The notes under the pieces: generated by a model
Databases searched by the model: none
Seen by the model: the letters and a program-made list of their open reading frames with translations, nothing else
Told to the model about the DNA's origin: nothing
Part shown: positions 24,601 through 37,608 of the stretch, piece after piece
Numbering within the stretch: the first letter of the stretch is position 1
Layout: every line of letters starts with the position of its first letter
Assembly (NCBI RefSeq): GCF_001548475.1
Contig: NZ_LRUJ01000013.1
Coordinates: 45,802 to 109,801, forward strand
Reading direction: 5' to 3'
Length of the DNA: 64,000 nucleotides
Source of the DNA: Bordetella hinzii LMG 13501
Lineage (GTDB): Bacteria > Pseudomonadota > Gammaproteobacteria > Burkholderiales > Burkholderiaceae_B
Position numbers and translations under genes: made by a program

Positions 24601-26687
24601 CTTCTTCTCGTTTTCTCCGCCCGCTCGTCCTCTTGCTGCCCCTGCCTGTCCTGGCGCAGACGCCCACCCTGGCCCCCATCGTCGTGACCGGCACCCGCAA
24701 CGGAACCTCGGTGCTGGATACGCCGGCATCGGTGGACGTGGTCGAAGGCAGCACCTTGCGCGCCAATGCGCTGCAGATCAATCTGTCGGAGAACCTCGGC
24801 GGCGTGCCCGGCCTGCAAATCCAGAACCGCCAGAACTATGCGCAGGACCTGCAGCTGTCGATCCGCGGCTTTGGCGCGCGCTCGACCTTCGGCGTGCGCG
24901 GCGTGCGGCTCTATGTGGACGGCATACCGGCCACCATGCCCGACGGCCAGGGCCAGACGTCCAACATCGACATCGGATCGGCCGACCGGGTCGAAGTGCT
25001 GCGCGGCCCCTACTCGGCGCTCTATGGCAATTCCTCGGGTGGCGTGGTGCAGGTCTTCACCGAAGACGGCGCGCGCCCGCCCCGCCTGCAGGCCAGCATG
25101 GCCGCCGCCAGCTACGGCACCTTCCGCTATGGCGCGCAAGCCAGCGGCGCCAGCGGCACCGGCATCGGCGAGCTGGACTATGTGGTGGACCTCAGCCGCT
25201 TCACGACCGACGGCTATCGCGACCATAGCGGCGCGCGCAAGAACCTGACCAATGCCAAGCTCGGCCTGCAGCTCGACGACGCCAGCCGCCTGACCCTGGT
25301 CCTGAACAGCGTCGATCTCAAGGCCCTGGACCCCATGGGCCTGACACGCCGGGAGTTCGACAGCGATCCGGCCAGCGCCTCGCCCGCGGCCGAACGCTTC
25401 AACACCCGCAAGACGGTGCAGCAGACCCAGGGCGGCCTGGTCTATGAGCGCCAGGTCGATGCCGACAACGATCTGCGCCTGATGGTCTATTACGGCCAGC
25501 GCGAGACCTGGCAATACCAGAGCATCCCGGTGGCCGTGCAGCTACCGCCCGCGCAGCCCGGCGGCGTCATCGGCCTGCGGCGCGACTACGGCGGCGTGGA
25601 CGCGCGCTGGACCTCGCGCATGCGCCTGGCAGGCCGCCCCTTCACCCTGGTCGGCGGCGTGGCCTACGACAGCCTGCGCGAGCGCCGCAAGGGCTACCAG
25701 AACTTCGTGGACAGCGGCGCCGTCCTGGGCGTGAAGGGCGCGCTGCGCCGCGACGAGACCAACGAGGTCTACAACATCGATCCCTATGTCCAGGCGTCCT
25801 GGGAGTTCCTGCCCCGCTGGACACTCGATGCGGGCCTGCGCTACAGCACCGTGGATTTCGATTCGCGCGATCACTACATCGTGCCCGGCAATGGCGATGA
25901 CAGCGGTTCCGCGCGCTATCGCCGCGCCCTGCCCGTGGCGGCGCTGCGCTATGCCATCGATGAGGACAGCAACGTCTATGTCTCGTATGGCAAGGGCTTC
26001 GAGACGCCCACCATGAACGAGCTCTCCTATCGCCCCGACGCGCGCCCCGGGCTGAATTTCGGCCTGCAGCCTTCGGTCAGCAGCAATCTGGAGGCCGGCA
26101 TCAAACACCGCCTGGCCGGCGGCCTGGCCACGGCGGCCGTCTTCCATACCAGCACCGACAACGAGATCGTCTCGGCTGGCAGCATCGACGGACGCAGCAG
26201 CTATCGCAACGGCGGACGCACGCGCCGCGACGGCGCCGAGCTGGCCTGGGAGGGCGAGTTCGGCTCGCATTGGCGCACGCGCCTGGCCTATACCTTCATC
26301 AATGCGCGCTACCGCGACGATGTGGCCGGCAGCGGCATCTCGGCCGGCAACAAAATCCCCGGCGTGGCGCGCCAGGCGCTGTACGCGGCCCTGGCCTGGG
26401 CGCCGCCCGAAGGCTGGCAGGCCGGCATCGAGGGCCGCTATCTCGGCAAGGTCTATGTCGATGACGCCAACAGCGACGCGGCGCCCAGCTATGTCGTGGC
26501 GGCGCTGTCGGCGGGCTACATCTGGAAAGATGGGCCTTGGACCTGGAACACCTATGCCCGCGTGGACAATCTGTTCGACCGCCGCTACGCCGGCTCGGTC
26601 ATCGTCAATGAAGGCAATGGCCGCTATTTTGAGCCGGCCCCTGGGCGCAACTGGAGCGCCGGCATGACGCTGGCCTACCGCTTCTAG
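24597..26687 (+). CDS. pqqU: TonB-dependent receptor, YncD/PqqU-like (probable PQQ transporter)
   Basis: 696 residues, GTG start overlapping the TetR stop (GTGA). Signal peptide ends LPVLA/QTP, followed by the TonB-box-like IVVTGTRNG. The plug (GVPGLQIQNRQNYAQDLQLS, RGVRLYVDGIPATMPDGQGQ) and barrel segments (YDSLRERRKGYQNF, DHYIVPGNGDDSGSARYRR, YGKGFETPTMNELSYRPDA, GSVIVNEGNGRYFEPAPGRN) match E. coli YncD, renamed PqqU as a PQQ importer, very closely as I recall its sequence. Next to a PQQ enzyme this supports cofactor capture. PQQ specificity itself is inferred. Confidence 0.88.
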   Translation: MTSSRFLRPLVLLLPLPVLAQTPTLAPIVVTGTRNGTSVLDTPASVDVVEGSTLRANALQINLSENLGGVPGLQIQNRQNYAQDLQLSIRGFGARSTFGVRGVRLYVDGIPATMPDGQGQTSNIDIGSADRVEVLRGPYSALYGNSSGGVVQVFTEDGARPPRLQASMAAASYGTFRYGAQASGASGTGIGELDYVVDLSRFTTDGYRDHSGARKNLTNAKLGLQLDDASRLTLVLNSVDLKALDPMGLTRREFDSDPASASPAAERFNTRKTVQQTQGGLVYERQVDADNDLRLMVYYGQRETWQYQSIPVAVQLPPAQPGGVIGLRRDYGGVDARWTSRMRLAGRPFTLVGGVAYDSLRERRKGYQNFVDSGAVLGVKGALRRDETNEVYNIDPYVQASWEFLPRWTLDAGLRYSTVDFDSRDHYIVPGNGDDSGSARYRRALPVAALRYAIDEDSNVYVSYGKGFETPTMNELSYRPDARPGLNFGLQPSVSSNLEAGIKHRLAGGLATAAVFHTSTDNEIVSAGSIDGRSSYRNGGRTRRDGAELAWEGEFGSHWRTRLAYTFINARYRDDVAGSGISAGNKIPGVARQALYAALAWAPPEGWQAGIEGRYLGKVYVDDANSDAAPSYVVAALSAGYIWKDGPWTWNTYARVDNLFDRRYAGSVIVNEGNGRYFEPAPGRNWSAGMTLAYRF

Positions 26688-26694
26688 CGCGGGG

Positions 26695-28077
26695 TCAATC
26701 GGCGAAGCGCAAGCGTGCAAAGCTGGCGGTGCTGGCCAGCGCGGCGCACACCGTACCCAGCCACAGGGCCCAGCCGGTGCCGCCCATGCCCGCCATATGC
26801 AGACAGGCCGCCACCAGCGCGGCGCCCGAGGACTGGCCCAGCAAGCGCACCGTGCCCACCATGCCGCTGGCGCCGCCCGCGCGCCCCGGCGGCGCGGCGC
26901 TGATGATGGCGCGCAGATTGGGCGACTGGAAAAAACCGAAGCCGGCGCCGCACAGCGCCATGCGCCAGGCGATGTCCCACACCGAAGGATGGTCCGGCAT
27001 CATGGCCAGGCCGAACATGCCCAGGGCCAGCACGGCCAGGCCCACCCCGCCCAGCATGCCCGCGGGATAGCGATCCGACATCCGGCCCGCGATCAACGCC
27101 GCCAGCGCCGCCAGCACCGGCCAGGGCGTGATCAGAAAGCCAGTCTCCACCTGGGAGTAGCCCAGCACCTGCTGCAGCATGAAAGGCAGGGACACGAAGG
27201 CCAGGGCCTGGGTCGCGAACGCGCAGACCGCCGTGGCGGCCGACAAGGCGAATATCGGGCGGCGCAGCAGGTCCACCGCAAGAATCGGCGCCGGGTGCCC
27301 GGCCTGACGGTACAACAGAAGCAGCAGGCAGACGGCAGCCACGGCCAGCTCGGCGGCCACGCGCGGCCAGGGCGCATAGTGCGCGGCCTCGCTCAGGCCC
27401 AGCACCAGGAAGGACAGGAAGCCGGCGCACAGCAGGCCGGCGCGCCATTCGAAGCGATGGCCCGAGGAAGCCGTGGCCGGCAGGCCGCGCAAGGCCAGCA
27501 CCAGCGCCGCCAGGCCGACCGGCACATTGACCAGGAACAGCCAGTGCCAGGACCCGTAGACCAGGATCAGCGAAGCCAGCGTGGGTCCGGCGGCAAATGA
27601 GAGCCCCACCACCAGCGCATTGGTTCCCAGGCCGCGCCCCAGCGCATGCGAGGGGTAGATAAAGCGCACCAGCGCGCCGTTCACGCCCATGACGCCGGCC
27701 GCGCCCAGGCCCTGCAGAATGCGCGCGCCCACCAGCACCGGCAGCGAAGGCGCCAGCCCGCAGGCCAGCGAAGACAGGACAAAGACGATCAGGCCGGTGA
27801 GATAGACACGGCGATGACCGAACACATCGCCCATGGCCGCGGCCGGCAGCAGGGCCGCCACCATGGCGAGCTGGTAGGCGCTGATCACCCAGATGGAGGC
27901 CGACTCCGTCGCGTTGATCTCGCGCGCGATCGTGGGCAGGGCGGTATTCGCAATCGCGGTGTCCAGGCTGGCCATGCAGACCGCGAGCATGACGGCCGCC
28001 ATGGCGCTCAGGCGTTCGGATTCGGGAACACCGGCGCCGGCCGGATAGACTTCATTGCGTGAAAACGTCAGCAGCAT
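26695..28077 (-). CDS. MFS transporter, DHA2-type drug exporter
   Basis: 460 residues, about 13-14 hydrophobic segments. Motif A appears as [13 protein letters not shown], motif C-like [17 protein letters not shown], and a [16 protein letters not shown] helix 1 typical of the EmrB/QacA (DHA2) group. Proton-coupled efflux of drugs or metabolites across the inner membrane is expected; substrate unknown. Convergent with the TonB receptor (7 nt apart), divergent from the DUF1348 gene. Confidence 0.88.
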   Translation of the reverse strand: MLLTFSRNEVYPAGAGVPESERLSAMAAVMLAVCMASLDTAIANTALPTIAREINATESASIWVISAYQLAMVAALLPAAAMGDVFGHRRVYLTGLIVFVLSSLACGLAPSLPVLVGARILQGLGAAGVMGVNGALVRFIYPSHALGRGLGTNALVVGLSFAAGPTLASLILVYGSWHWLFLVNVPVGLAALVLALRGLPATASSGHRFEWRAGLLCAGFLSFLVLGLSEAAHYAPWPRVAAELAVAAVCLLLLLYRQAGHPAPILAVDLLRRPIFALSAATAVCAFATQALAFVSLPFMLQQVLGYSQVETGFLITPWPVLAALAALIAGRMSDRYPAGMLGGVGLAVLALGMFGLAMMPDHPSVWDIAWRMALCGAGFGFFQSPNLRAIISAAPPGRAGGASGMVGTVRLLGQSSGAALVAACLHMAGMGGTGWALWLGTVCAALASTASFARLRFAD

Positions 28078-28196
28078 GGCAAGAGGATCGCCCAGGTCTT
28101 ATATATGAGTTGGCGTTCACTATACTTCCAACATCCGCAAGCCGCGAAATTCGCGCTTACAGGCGGCTGTCATCGGCCGCCGCCAAGGAGAACGCC
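28078..28196. promoter_or_regulatory. Divergent promoter region MFS / DUF1348 gene
   Basis: 119 bp with an AT-rich centre (TTATATATGAG, TATACT). TATACT at 28121-28126 can serve as a rightward -10 for the DUF1348 gene; the minus strand offers CATATA for the exporter. No clear palindrome stands out. Confidence 0.4.
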
Positions 28197-28667
28197 ATGC
28201 AGGAATCCCGACCGCCTCTGCCTCCCTTCAGCCACGAAAGCGCCGTTCTCAAAGTGCGCGCCGCCGAAGACGCCTGGAATGGCCGCGACCCGGCCAAGGT
28301 CAGCCTGGCCTATACGCCGGACACGCATTGGCGCAATCGCGCGGAGTTCATCGACGGCCGCCAGGAGGTCATCGCCTTTCTTGCGCGCAAATGGGCCCGC
28401 GAGCTGGACTATCGCCTCATCAAGGAACTCTGGGCGCACGACCGCAACCGCATCGCCGTGCGCTTTGCCTACGAGTGGCGCGACGACTCGGGCCATTGGT
28501 TCCGTTCTTATGGCAACGAGAACTGGGAATTCGACGACCGGGGCCTCATGCGCCAGCGTCATGCCAGCATCAACGACCTTCCCTTGCGCGAGGAAGAGCG
28601 CCTGTTCCGCTGGCCGCTGGGCCGGCGGCCCGACGATCATCCCGGCCTGACCGAACTCGGGCTGTAG
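28197..28667 (+). CDS. DUF1348 protein, nuclear transport factor 2 fold
   Basis: 156 residues. DUF1348 signature throughout: [52 protein letters not shown] and [21 protein letters not shown]. The small cone-shaped NTF2 fold usually binds a small ligand; no activity is known for this family. Start set by AAGGAG 7 nt upstream. Its 3' end overlaps the convergent LysR gene by 31 nt. Confidence 0.88.
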   Translation: MQESRPPLPPFSHESAVLKVRAAEDAWNGRDPAKVSLAYTPDTHWRNRAEFIDGRQEVIAFLARKWARELDYRLIKELWAHDRNRIAVRFAYEWRDDSGHWFRSYGNENWEFDDRGLMRQRHASINDLPLREEERLFRWPLGRRPDDHPGLTELGL

Positions 28668-29641
28668 CGCGGCAGGCAGCGCGCGTGCAGCTCGAAGCTG
28701 GCGCGCCCTTCTTCGGCGAGAAACTCCACCAGCGCCGGCAGCGCCACGCTGGCGCGGCCGCCATCGCGGGCCAGGCGCATCACATAGCCCCAGGAGCCGG
28801 CCAGGCGCGCCCGCGGCACCAATGGCACCAGCCGGCCCGCGGCCAGTTCCTCGTCGACCAGGGGCGAGCGCCCCAAGGCTATGCCCACCCCGGCCACGGC
28901 GGCAGCCACCACCGTGCTCAAGCCGCTGAACACCAGCGGCTCGGGCGCGGCCTGGTCCATGAGGCCCAGGTGCTGGCGCCAGGTGCGCCAATCCGTCTCG
29001 GGGCTGTCGACGTGCTTTTCCTCCAGCCAGCGGTGCGCCAGCAGCGCGCGCGGATCGTCACGCGACCGCGGCGCGATCAGCGAGGGGCTGCACACCGGCA
29101 CCACGCTTTCGGCCAGCAGGGGCAGGTCTCCGGGCAAGGGGCCGCGCGGCCCCGTGTCGCGCACATGCAGGAAAGCCAGGTCCAGCGCCTGGGTCTGCCA
29201 AGCCGGATCCTGGCTGGCATGCAAGAAGACCTGCACGTCGATACCCGGATGCAGCGCGATGAAACGCCCGATGCGGGGCGCCAGCCACAGTGCGCCCAAT
29301 GAAGGGTTGACCGAGATATTCAGGCGCTGGCGCCGCCGCCCCTGGGCCGCGGCCCGCGTATTGCGGCAGGCGGTGGCGAGCAGGGCCAGGGCCTGCTGCA
29401 CCGAGCCCAGCAGATCGGCGCCGGCGCCGGTCAGCTCGGCCTGCCGCAAGCCGCCGCCCCGGTTCAACAAGACGACGCCCAGGTCGGCCTCCAGCGCGCG
29501 CAATTGATGGCTGATGGCGCTCTTGGTCACGTTCAGCTCAACCGCCGCACGGCTCAGGCTGCCCAGGCGCGCCACGGCCTCGAAGGCGCGCAGCGCGGCC
29601 AACGGAGGGGTGTGGCCGGCGTAGGAAGGGGGCAGGGACAT
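28637..29641 (-). CDS. LysR-family regulator (GcvA-like)
   Basis: 334 residues. Winged helix-turn-helix near residues 15-75 ([39 protein letters not shown]), then a periplasmic-binding-like effector domain ([20 protein letters not shown]). The pattern LAPRIGRF and long N terminus fit the GcvA group. It has no clear ribosome site: an inverted repeat (29644-29660) occupies that position, suggesting autoregulation or a leaderless mRNA. The targets may be the divergent ABC exporter gene; inferred. Confidence 0.9.
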   Translation of the reverse strand: MSLPPSYAGHTPPLAALRAFEAVARLGSLSRAAVELNVTKSAISHQLRALEADLGVVLLNRGGGLRQAELTGAGADLLGSVQQALALLATACRNTRAAAQGRRRQRLNISVNPSLGALWLAPRIGRFIALHPGIDVQVFLHASQDPAWQTQALDLAFLHVRDTGPRGPLPGDLPLLAESVVPVCSPSLIAPRSRDDPRALLAHRWLEEKHVDSPETDWRTWRQHLGLMDQAAPEPLVFSGLSTVVAAAVAGVGIALGRSPLVDEELAAGRLVPLVPRARLAGSWGYVMRLARDGGRASVALPALVEFLAEEGRASFELHARCLPRYSPSSVRPG

Positions 29642-29643
29642 GC

Positions 29644-29660
29644 GTTGAGTTTATCTCAAC
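29644..29660. promoter_or_regulatory. Candidate LysR operator
   Basis: Perfect inverted repeat GTTGAG-N5-CTCAAC containing the T-N11-A core typical of LysR boxes. It begins 3 nt upstream of the lysR start and 72 nt before the ABC exporter start. Confidence 0.55.
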
Positions 29661-29731
29661 CCATGATTGAGAAAGCATCGCTTTTATCGATCGCGCGCCT
29701 GGGCGATGATGCGGGCAGACGAGGAGTTCCC

Positions 29732-33271
<3,540 letters not shown>

Positions 33272-33304
33272 CCCGGGCGGGCCCGAACGGAAAAGGCCCA
33301 AAGG

Positions 33305-33336
33305 AAAAGGCCCGCGATTTGCATCGCGGGCCTTTT
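33305..33336. terminator. Bidirectional terminator between ABC exporter and tRNA-Ser
   Basis: Perfect 14-bp stem AAAAGGCCCGCGAT / ATCGCGGGCCTTTT with a TTGC loop; T tracts on both strands. Confidence 0.88.
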
Positions 33337-33342
33337 GTATCT

Positions 33343-33435
33343 TGGCGGAGACGGTGGGATTCGAACCCACGATGCAGTTTTTAGCCACATACTCCCTTAG
33401 CAGGGGAGCCCCTTCAGCCTCTCGGGCACGTCTCC
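33343..33435 (-). tRNA. tRNA-Ser (anticodon GCU)
   Basis: 93 nt with encoded CCA. Acceptor GGAGACG / CGTCTCC with discriminator G; anticodon stem CTCCC / GGGAG around loop CTGCTAA (anticodon GCT); a long class II variable arm (TATGTGGCTAAAAACTGCAT) and T arm GTTCGAATC. A TAGAAT -10 lies on the minus strand at 33448-33453. Confidence 0.97.
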
Positions 33436-33498
33436 GAAGAATCCGAGATTCTACACGAATTTTTTGCGGTTTTTGCCGGCCAGCCGGGAAAAATACGC

Positions 33499-33523
33499 AA
33501 AAAGCGGACGCCTCGGCGTCCGC
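33499..33523 (-). terminator. Terminator of lysC
   Basis: Perfect 9-bp stem GCGGACGCC / GGCGTCCGC with a 2-nt loop; on the minus strand it is followed by TTTTT, a few bases past the lysC stop. Confidence 0.82.
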
Positions 33524-33529
33524 CCGGCC

Positions 33530-34789
33530 TCACGCCGCGGGCGCCTGGTCCAGGCCGAAGGCCTTGTGCAGGGCGCGGACGGCCAGCTCCATGTACTTGT
33601 CGTCGATGATGACCGAGGTCTTGATCTCGCTGGTGCTGATCATCTGGATGTTGATGCCTTCTTGCGAAAGCGTCTGGAACATCAGGCTGGCCACGCCGAC
33701 ATGCGAGCGCATGCCGATGCCGACGATGGAGACCTTGGCGACTTTCTCGTCGGTGACCAGTTCGCGCGCGCCGACGGCGGGGATGACGTCGCGCTTGAGC
33801 AGTTCGACCGTGCGCAGGTATTCGTTGCGGTTCACGGTGAAGGAGAAATCGGTGGTGCCGGCGACCGATTGGTTCTGCACAATCATGTCGACGTCGATAT
33901 TGGCGGCGGCGACCGGGCCCAGGATCGAGTAGGCGATACCGGGTTTGTCGGGCACGGCCAACAGGGTGATCTTGGCTTCGTCGCGGCTGAAGGCGATGCC
34001 GGAGACAACGGCGGCTTCCATTTTTTCGTCTTCCTCAAAAGTAATCAGCGTGCCCGAAACCATTTCTTCTTCGAGCGGAATGAGCGGGTCGGTCAGGGAG
34101 GACAGCACCCGGGTCGGCACACGGTACTTACCGGCAAACTCGACCGAACGGATCTGCAGCACCTTGGAGCCCAGCGAGGCCATTTCGAGCATTTCCTCGA
34201 AAGAGACCACGGGCATGCGGCGCGCCTCGGGGACCACGCGCGGATCGGTGGTATAGACCCCGTCCACGTCGGTATAGATCAGGCACTCGTCGGCCTTGAT
34301 CGCGGCCGCCACGGCCACGGCCGAGGTGTCGGAGCCGCCACGGCCCAGCGTCGTGATATTGCCTTCCGGGTCCACGCCCTGGAAGCCGGTCACGATGACC
34401 ACGCGGCCGGCGTCCAGGTCGGCGCGGATGCGGGCGTCGTCGATCGAATTGATGCGGGCCTTGGTGTAGGCCGAGTCGGTCACAATGGGAACCTGCCAGC
34501 CGGCATAGCTGCGCGCGGCCACGCCTTCGGCCTGCAACGCGATGGCCAGCAGGCCGCTGGATGCCTGCTCGCCGGTGGCGGCGATCATGTCGAGTTCGCG
34601 GCCGTCGGGTTGCGGCGTGATTTCGCGGGCAAGGCCCAGCAGGCGATTGGTTTCGCCCGACATGGCCGAGGGCACCACCACGACCTGGTGGCCGGCGGCG
34701 TGCCACTTCGCGACGCGGCGCGCCACATTCTTGATGCGCTCGATGGAGCCCATCGACGTACCGCCATACTTGTGAACGATCAGGGACAT
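33530..34789 (-). CDS. lysC: Aspartate kinase
   Basis: 419 residues. Phosphorylates aspartate at the head of the Lys/Thr/Met and diaminopimelate pathways. N-terminal VHKYGGTSMGSIERIKNVA binds ATP, VTGFQGVDPEGNITTLGRGG and TDVDGVYTTDPRVVPEA belong to the kinase domain, and two C-terminal ACT domains (DKPGIAYSILGPVAAANIDV, VSIVGIGMRSHVGVASLMFQ) bind lysine/threonine. Monofunctional, standard length. On the minus strand, GCTAAAAT upstream (near 34845) looks like its own -10 site. Downstream of tilS, 97 nt apart. Confidence 0.95.
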   Translation of the reverse strand: MSLIVHKYGGTSMGSIERIKNVARRVAKWHAAGHQVVVVPSAMSGETNRLLGLAREITPQPDGRELDMIAATGEQASSGLLAIALQAEGVAARSYAGWQVPIVTDSAYTKARINSIDDARIRADLDAGRVVIVTGFQGVDPEGNITTLGRGGSDTSAVAVAAAIKADECLIYTDVDGVYTTDPRVVPEARRMPVVSFEEMLEMASLGSKVLQIRSVEFAGKYRVPTRVLSSLTDPLIPLEEEMVSGTLITFEEDEKMEAAVVSGIAFSRDEAKITLLAVPDKPGIAYSILGPVAAANIDVDMIVQNQSVAGTTDFSFTVNRNEYLRTVELLKRDVIPAVGARELVTDEKVAKVSIVGIGMRSHVGVASLMFQTLSQEGINIQMISTSEIKTSVIIDDKYMELAVRALHKAFGLDQAPAA

Positions 34790-34886
34790 CTCGTACTCTG
34801 GCTTGGGGGCCCGCCAGGGCGGGCAAAGTCCGTGATTTTAGCGCATGGTGAAATTTTGCGCAGACAACGCCCGCGCAGCCCCCCTA

Positions 34887-35936
34887 TCAGGACTGCGTCC
34901 CGGATGACGGCGGCGGCAGGGCTTCCAGCCACACCCTGCCCCGGTGGCAACGGATGACATGGCCCTCGTGAACCACGCGCAGCTGGCGGTCATGCCCGAG
35001 GGCATGCAGCTGCCGCAACTGCCGCATCAGGTCGGCCAGGCGGGCCTCGGTCGGCATGCGCAGGCCGGCCGCCGCCAGCCAATAGCGCAGCACCTGGGCC
35101 TGGCGCGGCGGCGACAGGACGCGCCAGGGCGCCAGCCCGAACCCCCGCCCATCCTCATCGGGCTGGAGCCGCGCGAAGTCCTCGCGCGCCACTTCTTGCA
35201 GGATCTCCACGGCCTCGCCCATCTGGCGCGCGTGGCGGGCCACGATGGCCTGCCAGCCCGGCCAGCGCGCATCCAGCAGCGGCGTGAGCGCGGTGCGCAC
35301 GGCCGCCCGGGTATAGCGCGGATCCGCGTTGCTGGGATCCTCGACCGCCTGCCAGCCGGTCAGGCCGGCGAAGGCCCGGGCCGCCTGGCGGATGTCGCGG
35401 CGGGCCAGGTCCAGCCAGGGCCGCAGATAGACCAGGCCATCGCGCCGGCTTTGCGCCCGCATGGCGGCCATGCCGTCCACGCCGGCGCCGCGCAGCAGGC
35501 GCAACAGCACCGTCTCGGCCTGGTCATCGCGGTGATGGGCCAGCAGGACGCGGCCCACCCCATGGCGGCGGGCCAGGCCGGCCAGGGCGGCATAGCGGGC
35601 CGCCCGCGCGGCGGCCTCGATGCCGCTGCCGTCCGCCGGCACGTCCACATGGGCCACGCGCACGTCCACGCCGAGCAGACCGCCCAGTTGCGTGGCGCGC
35701 CGGGCCCAGTCGTCGGCCTGGGCCTGCAGGCCATGATGGACATGGAAGGCCAGCAAGGGCCGCACGGGTTCGGCCAAGGCCGCGGCCAGCGCCAGCATGG
35801 CCGAATCGGCGCCCGCGCTCAGCGCGACGGCGACGGGCTCTTCCGGCGGCAGGCCGGCCAGCGCCGCGCGCACGCGCGCCACCGGGACCGGCCCCAGGGC
35901 CTGGGCGTAAGTGTCGGGGAGAGGGCGGCGGGACAT
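34887..35936 (-). CDS. tilS: tRNA(Ile)-lysidine synthase
   Basis: 349 residues. Forms lysidine at position 34 of the CAU-anticodon isoleucine tRNA. The PP-loop is SAGADS at residues 40-45, a known variation of SGGxDS. HHGLQAQADDWAR, LLAHHRDDQAETVLLRLLRG and the RDIRQAARAFAG segment are diagnostic. The C-terminal TilS domain (WRVLSPPRQAQVLRYWLAAA) is present, though the whole is shorter than E. coli TilS (432). Lies 18 nt after accA in the minus-strand operon. Confidence 0.94.
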   Translation of the reverse strand: MSRRPLPDTYAQALGPVPVARVRAALAGLPPEEPVAVALSAGADSAMLALAAALAEPVRPLLAFHVHHGLQAQADDWARRATQLGGLLGVDVRVAHVDVPADGSGIEAAARAARYAALAGLARRHGVGRVLLAHHRDDQAETVLLRLLRGAGVDGMAAMRAQSRRDGLVYLRPWLDLARRDIRQAARAFAGLTGWQAVEDPSNADPRYTRAAVRTALTPLLDARWPGWQAIVARHARQMGEAVEILQEVAREDFARLQPDEDGRGFGLAPWRVLSPPRQAQVLRYWLAAAGLRMPTEARLADLMRQLRQLHALGHDRQLRVVHEGHVIRCHRGRVWLEALPPPSSGTQS

Positions 35937-35954
35937 GGCGTCGCCCCGGCGGAC

Positions 35955-36920
35955 TTATCCGCGGACTTCCTGGTAGCGGCCGTAGGCCAGCACGCGCTCC
36001 AGGCGTTGCGCGACCAGTTCTTCAGGGCTCAGGCCCTGCAGCTGGCGCAGCGAGTCGCCCAGGGCGCGGCGCAGCAGGCGCGCCATGACGCGGGGATCGC
36101 GGTGGGCGCCGCCCACGGGTTCGTTGACCACGCGGTCGATCAGGCCCAGGTCTTTGAGGCGCGGCGCCGTGATGGCCAGGGCCTCGGCGGCCTCGGGCGC
36201 CTTGTCGGCGCTGCGCCACAGGATGGAGGCGCAGCCTTCGGGCGAAATCACCGAATAGGTCGAATACTGCAGCATGAGCACGGCATTGCCCACCGCGATG
36301 GCCAGCGCGCCGCCCGAACCGCCTTCGCCGATGATGGTCACGATGACCGGCACCTTGAGTTCGGCCATGACGTACAGGTTGTGCCCGATGGCTTCGGACT
36401 GGCCGCGCTCTTCGGCGCCGATGCCGGGATAGGCGCCCGGCGTATCCACGAAGGTGAAGATGGGCAGCTTGAATTTCTCGGCCAGGCGCATCAGGCGCAG
36501 GGCCTTGCGATAGCCTTCGGGCCGGGGCATGCCGAAGTTGCGCGCGGCGCGCTCCTTGGTGTCGCGGCCCTTCTGGTGGCCGATCACCATGCAGGGCATG
36601 CCGTTGAAGCGGGCCAGCCCGCCGACGATGGACTGGTCATCGGCATACATGCGATCGCCGTGCAACTCATGGAAATCCGTGAAGATCTCGCGCACATAAT
36701 CCAGGGTATAGGGGCGCTGGGGGTGGCGGGCCACCAGCGCCGTCTGCCAAGGCGTCAGCTTGGCGTAGATGTCCTTGGCCAGGGTTTGACTCTTCTGCTG
36801 CAGACGGCCGATTTCATCGGAGATGTCCACGGCGGAATCGGCCTGCACATAGCGCAGCTGCTCGATCTTGTTCTCAAGTTCGGCTAGCGGTTGTTCGAAT
36901 TCCAGAAATGTATTGCGCAT
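35955..36920 (-). CDS. accA: Acetyl-CoA carboxylase carboxyltransferase alpha subunit
   Basis: 321 residues; catalyses transfer of carboxyl from biotin to acetyl-CoA with AccD. N-terminal [18 protein letters not shown], crotonase-type core with [40 protein letters not shown], and [20 protein letters not shown], all canonical. Full length (E. coli 319). Preceded by a DNA glycosylase gene after 33 nt. Confidence 0.96.
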   Translation of the reverse strand: MRNTFLEFEQPLAELENKIEQLRYVQADSAVDISDEIGRLQQKSQTLAKDIYAKLTPWQTALVARHPQRPYTLDYVREIFTDFHELHGDRMYADDQSIVGGLARFNGMPCMVIGHQKGRDTKERAARNFGMPRPEGYRKALRLMRLAEKFKLPIFTFVDTPGAYPGIGAEERGQSEAIGHNLYVMAELKVPVIVTIIGEGGSGGALAIAVGNAVLMLQYSTYSVISPEGCASILWRSADKAPEAAEALAITAPRLKDLGLIDRVVNEPVGGAHRDPRVMARLLRRALGDSLRQLQGLSPEELVAQRLERVLAYGRYQEVRG

Positions 36921-36953
36921 GAAGTGTGGTTCCGTTGATGGGCGCCAGCGGGC

Positions 36954-37598
36954 TCAGTACTGGACCGGGGTCGGTTCCAGGCTGCGCCACAAATACCAGG
37001 TCGCCACGGTACGCCAGGGCTGCCACGCCAAAGAGACCTCACGGGCCTCGAAGCGCGAAACGGGCTCGCCGCTGAAATAGTGTAACGAGATTGCCTTGAG
37101 CAACCCAAGATCATCCAGCGGCAGCACATCCGGGCGCTGGAGATTGAAAATCAAAAACATCTCCGCCGTCCAGCGTCCGATGCCACGGATGGCAACCAGT
37201 TCTGAAATGACGGCTTCGTCGTCCATCGTCGCCCAACGCTCGGGATGGACCTTGCGCTGGCCGAAGTGATCGGCCAGATCCTGCACATATTCGGCCTTGC
37301 GCTGGGACAGGCCCGCGGCGCGCAGCCCGGTCACGCCGGCGCGCAGCACCGTGGCCGGGGTGGGCCGCTTGCCGGCCACCTCGAGCAGACGCGCCCAGAG
37401 GCCGTCGGCGGCCTTGGTCGAGATTTGCTGCCCGACGATGGCGCGGGCCAGCGTCACGAAAGGCGTGCCCCGCGACATCAGCCAGGTATGGCTATGCTGG
37501 GGGATGATTTTCTTGAGAATGCGGTCGCGGCGCATCAGGTGCGCCACGGCGTCTTCCCAATAATCGGGCTTGATGGGATCGAGATCGGAACTGGACAT
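36954..37598 (-). CDS. DNA-3-methyladenine glycosylase, HhH-GPD (AlkA-like)
   Basis: 214 residues. Excises alkylated bases from DNA. The helix-hairpin-helix is AIRGIGRWTAEMFLIF with the catalytic Asp in RPDVLPLDDLGL; LARAIVGQQISTKAA is the family's N-terminal helix. It is a compact form lacking the AlkA N-terminal domain. Sits between cysS and accA, a synteny typical of Bordetella. Lower part of the chain ends LAWQPWRTVATWYLWRSLE, the standard C terminus. Confidence 0.92.
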   Translation of the reverse strand: MSSSDLDPIKPDYWEDAVAHLMRRDRILKKIIPQHSHTWLMSRGTPFVTLARAIVGQQISTKAADGLWARLLEVAGKRPTPATVLRAGVTGLRAAGLSQRKAEYVQDLADHFGQRKVHPERWATMDDEAVISELVAIRGIGRWTAEMFLIFNLQRPDVLPLDDLGLLKAISLHYFSGEPVSRFEAREVSLAWQPWRTVATWYLWRSLEPTPVQY

Positions 37599-37608
37599 GA
37601 GCGGGATC

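Noticed and set aside
34790..34886. Lysine riboswitch upstream of lysC
   Set aside because: The leader is only about 97 nt, without the conserved multi-helix L-box elements; only a promoter-like GCTAAAAT is seen.
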